Shown here: positions 56,445 to 64,000 of the stretch, piece after piece
Position numbering within the stretch: the stretch's first letter is position 1
How the letters are laid out: every line of letters begins with the position of its first letter
Source: Entrophospora sp. SA101
Lineage: Eukaryota; Glomeromycota; Glomeromycetes; Entrophosporales; Entrophosporaceae
Length of the DNA: 64,000 bases
NCBI GenBank assembly: GCA_958430865.1
Contig: CAUDNR010000668.1
Coordinates: 35,162 to 99,161 of the forward strand
Direction: 5' to 3'
Made by a program: the position numbers and the translations under genes
The notes under the pieces: model-generated
The model's database searches: none
What the model was told of the DNA's origin: nothing
Seen by the model: the letters and a program-made list of their open reading frames with translations, nothing else

Positions 56445-56965
56445 TTATTAACCAACACCCACTATAAAGTAATAACCATATGAAAGCTTAAAGTATTCTA
56501 CACCTTGTCTGTTACTATCAAGTCTTTTAAAGTGATAATCACAGCTTAGAGATTGGACCCATCCAAAAACCTTACCCAGATCACCCATCAAGGCAAACCC
56601 ATGGGTCATCCGGTGGTTTATGGATCTTTTGAATGGGGGTTTAATATTTACATAATCAAATGATAAAATAATTTTTATATATTGTCCCAAACTTTGCAAT
56701 ATAAATTATTTCTTTTTACAAATGATAACTGTTTCATTACTTCATGCCCTAAACATGTTCTTTTAGAAGTAACCAAATTTCTTGCATCAGAAAAAAAACA
56801 CTCACATGGAACAGAGGTGGCAGGAATTGATAAGTATTCATGTGTAATTCTACTAAAAATGGGAAAAGGGTTCTGTTTGTTCTTCCACCATTGATAAACA
56901 TCAACTCTTTCATTTAAGTAATTATCTATTATCAAGAATAATATGCTGATATAAATTTGGGACAC
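56445..56965 (-). pseudogene. hAT transposase C-terminal dimerisation domain and element end
   Basis: The minus frame 56675-56965 (96 codons) reads VYQWWKNKQNPFPIFSRITH, then EYLSIPATSVPCECFFSDAR, then RTCLGHEVMKQLSFVKRN. This is the hAT dimerisation domain (W.......P.L...A..YL.IPATSVPSER.FS). The usual S-E-R is C-E-C here. Upstream frames are broken, so only the last domain remains. Downstream, 56448-56670 carries CCATGGG and GGATGGGT-type subterminal repeats as expected near a hAT end. No intact BED or RNase-H-like core. Confidence 0.75.
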
Positions 56966-57430
56966 AGATTATACATAAGAAACAATTGATAAAAAAACAA
57001 TTGATCTTACATGAAAAAGAACTTGACAATCTCTTAATTGTGAAATAATCAAAAAATAAAAGAGATGAAAAATTGATAGTGCCATTGCCAAAATGATTAC
57101 AACAATATTTATGATTAAATTATTATTTATAATTTTTATAATAAATTTGTTAACTGTACATCAAATTTTCACACTTATTAATTGGGAATAATATTTTAAT
57201 AAACCAGATAAATCAATTTTTGAATTACTCAAAATAATTAAATTTGTCAAGTAGATTATTAAGAACTATAAGTTGTAATCAGTGTATGGAATTCAGTCGG
57301 GGAGATAGTGCAATATAAAAACCAGCAAAATAGATATTGTTACCAGAATTAGGATTTAATGTTGATTTGTTGTCGAAATACCCTAATTCCGAATCAAGTC
57401 TTTTTTTCTATTTTTTATATCTATGTATTA

Positions 57431-57818
57431 TGTTCGAAATTAGTCAACTTTATTTAGAAATTAGCGTCGCGGTTAGAATGTTACGTAGCAATTAAAGTGC
57501 GATATTGCGGTTAGAATGCTAGATTGCAATGAAGTTGTTACTAATTAATTTAATTGTATATAAGAAGCTCAAATTCGACATACTTGTAAAATAACTTTGT
57601 AATAACTTTGTAAAAAAAGTTTTATAATAAAAATTAACTTAGAAATAAGTTAATAAATTAGTTTCGACTAAATAAAACGTTTTCTTAACTATTAAGTCAC
57701 TAAACCAAATTATTCGTTAATAAAACTAATTCGTTAGGGATAGCCAATTCATTCTGATCCACATAATCATAAATTTCTATTGTTATCATCAATTAACACA
57801 CTCTCCCAAATAATAATT
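57431..57818 (+). mobile_element. LTR, probably solo
   Basis: The segment begins TGTTCGAAATTAG, has a TATATAAGAAGCTC promoter-like stretch and ends ACTCTCCCAAATAATAATT. Its last 150 bases match the LTR piece near 1034-1190 in inverted orientation. The match stops where that copy enters its PBS-like site, so no internal sequence follows here, as in a solo LTR. The exact ends are not fixed. It sits about 455 bases upstream of YOP1. Confidence 0.6.
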
Positions 57819-58273
57819 CAATAGATAATGATACATTTAATTTTAATAACAAAAAACATGCACAACTAAATTTAAATTTCACACACTGGTTATAATAGAT
57901 ATTTAAACATCATATGTTCAAGAGGGATCATAAACTAGCATTATAGAAAACCACAAATATTATGGATAGGCTAATTTATCTTTCTTCCGCCCAGTTCCAA
58001 TCCCTATCACAGCTTTGAAGTGAAAAAACACCACTACTTTTAAATAGCCATAGCTTTATATAGGAAGCGTTTTCAGATATAAAAATATGGCTAGAAAGCT
58101 TAAATGGTGTAGTTTCTTGTTATCTTAATAATGAAGTTCAAGTTTGTTATTAAAAGGTCGAACGAGATATTTTTAAAACCTCGATTTGTTACACGAATTT
58201 GAAATTTTATATTTTCACATGTTGTACGTACATAAAAAATTAATTATCCAAGTAACGAAAAAGATATAAAAAA

Positions 58274-59133
58274 ATGGATATGCTTCAAACCAAATTCCAA
58301 TATTATAATACTCGAGTTGATAGAGAATTATCAAAATACCCACAGATAATTAACTTGGAACGACAAACTGGAATTCCAAAAACTTATCTTGCAGCTAGTG
58401 TTGTTGGTATTGTTTTTGTCTTGATCTTTTTCAATGTCTGGGGATCGTTGTTTTCTAACATTATTGGTTGGCTATATCCAGGTAGACATACTATTATTGT
58501 TGTTATTATCATTACTATTACTACTATTATGACATTTATTTGAATTAATAATTAATTTATCTATATATATATATATATAAGCTTATGCTTCTTTCAAAGC
58601 CATTGAAAGTGCTAAAAAAACTGATGATACTCAATGGTTAACATATTGGTATAAATATTTACACGCAAGCATGAAATATTTGAATATATATGCATATAAA
58701 TTTATGACTTAATGAATTAATCAATTTATTTATTTAGGACTGTATTTGGATTTTTTAATATAGTTGAATTCTTTTCCAATATTGTTCTTTATTGGGTCCC
58801 TTTCTACTTTTTGATCAAAACGATCTTTCTTTTATGGTAAATAGATTAAATCATTCATTAAATATATTAATAATGTAACATATAATTAATATTAGCCTGT
58901 TTTTATATATACTCACATAAATAATATTAATATATTTTTATGTTTTATATATTTAAAGGCTTTCCCTTCCACCTTTTAATGGTGCCAAGATCGTTTATGC
59001 TAGAGGAATTAGACCATTTCTTTTGGAATACCAAGATGCTGTTGATGAAAATCTTGATAAATGGAAAAGAAAAGTTGATCCTTATGTTGAAGAAGCTTTT
59101 GATTCTTCTAGCAATTTTGATAGGGATTACTAG
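58274..59133 (+). CDS. YOP1: Yop1/REEP/DP1-family ER membrane-shaping protein
   Basis: Four exons: 58274-58481, 58582-58648, 58738-58836 and 58959-59133, total 549 bases and 182 residues, phases closing. N-terminal amphipathic part LQTKFQYYNTRVDRELSKYP; first hairpin helices YLAASVVGIVFVLIFF and LFSNIIGWLYPGAYASFKAI; the conserved SAKKTDDTQWLTYWTVFGF block; second hairpin FSNIVLYWVPFYFLIKTIFL; then LSLPPFNGAKIVYARGIRPF and a helical tail (VDENLDKWKRKVDPYVEEAF). This is the TB2/DP1/HVA22 domain in normal order and length. The family bends the ER into tubules, with reticulons, and interacts with Rab GTPases. It is convergent with the CBS gene, 240 bp apart. Confidence 0.95.
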
Positions 59134-59373
59134 GTGGATGAATGAAATGAATGTGTGAATATATAAATAATTGCTTATTCATATACAATACAATATAATC
59201 TAATTAAATTTTTGGGAATTGTAATTGCAAATTTTAAAATTAATTTTTTTATTTTATTTCTTAAATATAATGGAATAAAATATATATGTAATAAATAATA
59301 AAAATATTTTTCTATAAATATATACACACATAAATTTTACATAATATAATAAAATTAAGACATACAATAGTAA

Positions 59374-60521
59374 TCATAAATCATTAATAGATGCATCAGG
59401 TAAAAACATACTAAGGATATCAGTAAGAGTAATTACACCAATAGGTATATCATTCTCATCTACAACCCAAGCTCGATGAGCCTTATTATGCACAATACTT
59501 GCCATAACTTGGCTCAAAGTAAATTTCTGATGACAAATTAATGGTTTAATTAATGCACCTTTGGTTGATTTAAGGAACATTATGACAGGTTTTTTTAAAT
59601 CACTCAAACGATCTTTATTTAAACCACGTAAATCAGCTGCTGATATTTCTCCAACCAGGCTACCACCATCATTAACAATTGCAACTGCCTCGACTCCATA
59701 TTGATGCATTTTTTTAAAAGCTGTTAAAGCTTGATCATGAATCGTGATGGATGAGAGTTCCAATAATAATTCTTGATTATGCGTTTCTAGTGTTGTTGAA
59801 GTTGCAGTAATTGTTGTTGTTGAAGTTGAAGGTGAAAATAATTTAGTTGCTTTATTAGCAATGTTTGACGCAGGGGTATCTAAAATCTTGCCTAATTGAT
59901 GATTATGATTGAATAGGAATCTTATTACATCAGTTTGAGATACAAAACATGGTTGCACCTCTTCCTCATTAATGACTTTGCCAATATCTGGGTCTTCGAT
60001 TAGATGTTGAGTGGACACCAAAACACGATGAATTTGTTTACGTGTAAACAAATCTAATAGATTAACAAGTGGATCTTCTGTATGGCATACAGTCAGATTT
60101 GTGCTCTCTGGCGTTAATCCAATGAGTTCACCAATTGGTTTTTGTAAAAAGTAAGAATTATTGTCATTACTTAAAACTTCATCATTGTCAAAAATTGGCT
60201 TTAAAAATAAAAGAATTATAAAATAAATAATAGCATATATATATGTATATATATATAAGTATGTATTTGTATTCTTACCTGCAAACAAACAAAAGAAACT
60301 AAATCAAAAACATTAACAATCGCAATTGGTTGTTTATGGCCTCTCCAAAGTCTATAAACAGATACACTTATAATATTTTCAGCAAGTAATACATCAAATA
60401 CTTCTTCTATTGTTGCAGTAACGGAAATTTCAATAAATGTTGAAATGTTTTGTTTTTCAGAGAGAACAGAATTAATTGTTTGGCCTTTAATAAAAGTAAT
60501 ATGTTGAGGAGAAGGGTACAT
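59374..60521 (-). CDS. four-CBS-domain protein, Sds23/AMPK-gamma-like
   Basis: Exon 1 60279-60521 and exon 2 59374-60198 (intron 80 bp, GTAAGA...TAAAG) give 355 residues. Paired CBS motifs are readable: VFDVLLAENIISVSVYRL with KQPIAIVNVFDLVSF; LLDLFTRKQIHRVLV with FVSQTDVIRFLF; ALTAFKKMHQYGVEAVAIVN with LVGEISAADLRGL; and VMASIVHNKAHRAWVVDEND with IPIGVITLTDILSMFLP. Two Bateman modules without a kinase or channel domain resemble AMPK gamma and the fungal Sds23 family, which bind adenine nucleotides and, for Sds23, restrain PP2A-type phosphatase. The start at 60521 is the first in-frame ATG. An acceptor-like TTTTTTAG sits one base before it, so a 5' UTR intron, or an upstream exon with a different start, is possible. 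A serine/threonine-rich linker (STSTTTITATSTT) is species-specific. Confidence 0.85.
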
Positions 60522-63500
60522 ACTAAAAAAATAATATAAAAATCAATAGTAAATTTTTTTTTTATTTTTTGAAAAAACTTACCACTTTATCCACTTTACT
60601 CATGACAAAGTATACCCCCCTCCCAAATTTGACATTGATCTTCGATAGTTGGTAAACCAATATATTTATAGCAAACTTATTTGAATAAATAAAATTAACT
60701 AATATTAAATAATCTATTTTTTCAACAATTTTATTAACATTAATAATAACTCATGAAGTTATTTAATAGTAAAATGCGACTTCTACTTGCGAATGATCAT
60801 AATAACAAATGATATCATCCATCTTTGCTCCCGACCATTAATTGGTGCAAAGGACATGTTAAGTTTAACCAATTTATCATGCATATTAGATATAACCACA
60901 CAAGGAAGTTTCATCTGACAACTTAATATTTAAAAAGAATTTCATATTAATATCATATTTAAAATTGAAAACAAGAAGATTGCATTAATTATAAATTAAA
61001 CAAAGTAATTGATGTTATATAATAATAATATGGAAGAAATTGATGTGGGATTTGATGAATGACATTGTTGATGTACCTGTTGAATAACAACAATTTATTT
61101 TTATTATTAAAATTTAAATATTATTATTCCAAAGCTTGCAATTGAAATCAAAGAATTATGTCTGACATATCCAAAAGAGAAATAAATAAATATCAGTTTC
61201 AAAAAAAAAATAATTATGAATAATAAACTATTATCTTCCTGTTTTTCTTGATTTCTCATCATCATCACTATTTTTTGTTTGGTTTTTTTTAAAAAAATCT
61301 TAAATTCCAATTCCCAATCTTCTTTTTCATTTTCACTTCCAAAATCATAATCTTTGTCATCATCATTGTCAAATTCTTTGAATATTAAATAATTTTCTTT
61401 GTCATCTGAACAAATTCATCATCTTCAAGAGCTTCCAAGATTTGGATCTATATCTGGTTGAAAAATAGAGAATATTAATTAAATTTTTGTTTTTTTTTTT
61501 AAATTTCAAATTATAAAATTACCATCAGGAATTGCTGATTGTATTAATGGTCAAATAGGTAATTTTACAATCTCTTTCTTTTAATCCTAATAACCAAATC
61601 AGTATATAAATATATTTCAATAACAAACAAATAGTTGTAAACTTATATTTTTAATCAAAATCAAAATTATAAAAGATAATTCAGAAGGAACAATTGGTAA
61701 TAATTAATGTTAAATCATTAATTCTTTTGGAATATCATTTTTTAAAATCATTTTCATCATTGCTTTTTTTTTGTGTTTACAGCATAAACAAATTACATAA
61801 TAATTATAATAATAACCTTTCCTCCAATACTGAATCTCTTTTTTTTGATTTTCAACTAATTCAACATCTCCACCATTCTTTAATCTTTAGAAATATTGAT
61901 ATAATTCCATCCAAATTTTCACAAATTGCTTTTAAATGTTATCATATCCCATATATACAAAAATAATATAGTCATTTATTCCTGTAAATAAAAAAAAAAT
62001 TTTTTTTTAAGTTTCATATTTTATATATTTATGGCAATATTTTTGATAGATCTTGGCATGGAAATCTTGAAAATTTATATACCCAAACTTTTTTCTGTGA
62101 TTGGCTAATTCATTTTGGTAATATAAAATTTTCTTTGAAGTCCAAATGGTGTTTTATGTGGAGGAGATCCTTTGTCAACATCATTATTGTTGGCTTTTAA
62201 CCATTAAATTAAGGAAGGTTGATTTGATTATTGTAACCTGAAATTCGAAAGACAAAAGTGATGGCATTTTTAATCATCAAATAACAAATGACAAAAAAAA
62301 AAAAAACAATGCCACCCATGTATAAATGAGATTCATGAAATGGATATTTTCCTACAAACAACATGATAGTGCTCAATTGTATATCTTCAAGCCAACATCA
62401 TTCATTTACACTAAAAGCATTATATTGGAAATCCACAAACTCTTCTTTGTTGTGGCCACTCCATTTAAAGTATTACAGATTTGACAAATGCAACAATATG
62501 GAAAACATTGTTATTATTATCATATTGTTGTGTAAATTCGAAATGAAAATTGGGTATAATAATGTAGAAGATATAGATGGGTACAAGGATGATAATAACT
62601 ATTTTCATTTTGCAAAAAGAATTGAAAATAATAACAATATATAATAATAATATTAATTCCTACTTATTTTCTAAATTTTTATAAAACATACTTAAATCAA
62701 AAAAGATGATTTGCTAATTATTTGCAAAATATACTAATTTTACAATTAAAACATTCTTATTTTTTACAGTAATAGGAATTTAGATATCCTAATTATACAC
62801 TTAAATATACCTCTGAATTTTAATAATTCTTAAAACATACTTATCTTCTTGATTTTGTAATTTATATATATCCTTAAAACATACTTGAATTTGAAATACA
62901 AATAATAAATAATTGACCAATCCAATTTCACTTCTGACTGATAAATGACTAATGGCAAGGTCACAGTCATTGAATTTCCATCAGATTTGCATAAAATTTG
63001 CATCGCGCACAACCATTACTAGGATATTATTACACTAATGCAATGCTATTGCTGAGATCTGTGGTCTTGGATCAACCTTTTATTACATCTAGTGTGTGAA
63101 AATCATTTTGCTAAATAACCAATGATTTATTTGATTAATTACACAACAAGGGTATTAGCATGAATAGGCCATTTTCCAGCTTCACATTTTTAATATTAAT
63201 ATTAATCCAAATTCTCTGAATTATTCGTTTTAGTTTTATTTGAATTGTCCATTTTATTTGAATTATTCATTTTTATTTGAATTATTTGAATTATTTATTT
63301 TTAATTATTCATTTTATCCATTTATTCAAATTATTTGTTCTATTCTAATCATTCTAATCATTCGTTTATTCGAATTATTCATTTTATTCTAATTATTATT
63401 ATTCTAATTATTTGTATTCATTTTTATTTTATTAGAATTATTCGTTTTATTTGTTTTATAAAATATTAATCCACATTTTGATGCAACAAATTTTATATTA

Positions 63501-64000
63501 TTATTAATATTATTGTTAAGGGATTTTAACTATTTGTAAAATTATAAAATAAGGCTTATTTCCTTTAACAAGATAATATAAATTACAATAATTATATTAC
63601 TACTACTATAGCTACTAGTACTATGACTTAAGAAAATGCCAATTATTCCTATTTATTATCATCACTGTACAAGGGAAATTATTTTATTATTATTTAATGC
63701 TAAGAAAATTTTTTTGGTTAATATTAAAACTTCTATGGATCTGCAGGATACCAATATTTTTTTGTTTACATAAAATGAAAACTACAGTCAAACCTCGCCA
63801 CAGCGGATTCATGGTTCCAACCAAAAAAATCCGTTATGACGAGAAATCCGCTGTGGAAAAATTGGTGATGATCGGCAAAAAATTTTTTAATAATAATAAA
63901 TAAATAATACAATTAATAACATAATAAATAATACATGCGGAAATTAAAAATTATTTGTTGAAATAAGATGTAATATTTGGTTGTAATAGTTTTTCATTAT
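60522..64000. other. gene-poor right end
   Basis: No gene supported. About 61290-61410 on the minus strand has an acidic, coding-like relic (KEFDNDDDKDYDFGSENEKE). 61694-61966 and 62363-62644 are motif-less frames. 63215-63450 is a long low-complexity block of TTATTTGAATTATTCATTTT-type units. 63782-63860 is a pogo-type end. Confidence 0.4.
63782..63860. mobile_element. pogo-type MITE end
   Basis: ACAGTCAAACCTCGCCACAG begins the segment, followed by CGGATTCATGGTTCC and the partly inverted GACGAGAAATCCGCTGTGG. CAGTCAAACCTCG is the usual start of pogo/Tigger termini, and the CACAGCGGATT/AATCCGCTGTG pair makes it self-complementary. Confidence 0.65.

Larger units (their letters stand above)
54006..58273. 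other. transposon-rich spacer between GRF and YOP1 genes
   Basis: Holds pogo/Tigger relics (54.36-55.56 kb), a 119-bp MITE (55607), a hAT remnant (56.45-56.97 kb), a repeat shared with the LINE 3' flank (about 57338-57405), an LTR copy (57431-57818) and the YOP1 promoter region. The 73-codon frame at 56065-56286 has no motif. Confidence 0.5.

Noticed and set aside
60522..60640. Upstream coding exon for the CBS gene (ATG near 60600, donor GTAAGT)
   Set aside because: Joining it to the next acceptor puts the protein out of frame. It may be a 5' UTR intron instead.
1..64000. tRNA, rRNA, CRISPR array or bacterial operon signals
   Set aside because: None seen. The spliced genes and transposon classes are eukaryotic, and the regular repeats present are microsatellites or degenerate tandem arrays without spacer structure.

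Overview
This is a very AT-rich nuclear eukaryotic window: spliced genes with short GT-AG introns, dense microsatellites, many decayed transposons and two 10-base N gaps (7778-7787 and 35583-35592). Intron style, asparagine/glutamine-rich proteins, a Maverick/Polinton-like integrase and abundant hAT-type miniature elements all fit an arbuscular mycorrhizal fungus of the Rhizophagus group (Glomeromycotina). That assignment is an inference from sequence style; no rRNA or other marker gene is present. No tRNA, rRNA or CRISPR was seen.

The window has two halves. From 1 to about 41 kb it is repeat-rich and gene-poor. It holds a decayed LTR element at the left end, two orphan membrane-protein genes (2101-3201 and 5529-6476), miniature transposons with visible inverted ends and often 8-bp target-site duplications, a LINE remnant, a GT5-type membrane-anchored glycosyltransferase gene (20750-23025) and a seven-exon TPMT-family methyltransferase gene (25943-27065). 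A large broken mobile element lies at about 28.9-35.6 kb. It carries a Gag-like/coiled-coil ORF, a retroviral-type integrase of the Polinton kind, a zinc-finger plus PD-(D/E)XK-like nuclease and an A32/FtsK-like packaging ATPase, all disabled. After the second N gap, the block 19101 to about 24310, including the whole glycosyltransferase gene, reappears at 35593 to about 40801, apparently unchanged.

From 43.0 to 60.5 kb the window is gene-dense and most genes look intact: a Q/P-rich tail-anchored protein, an ankyrin-DysF-FYVE protein, a single-pass surface-type protein, a glycerate-kinase-like P-loop kinase, a GRF zinc-finger protein, a Yop1/REEP ER-shaping protein and a four-CBS-domain protein. 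Several pairs are convergent or divergent with gaps of 120-280 bp. Between 54 and 58 kb lie pogo, hAT and LTR remnants. The last 3.5 kb holds no gene I can support.

Exon boundaries were read by eye from splice signals and reading-frame continuity. Every spliced model given below closes in frame.
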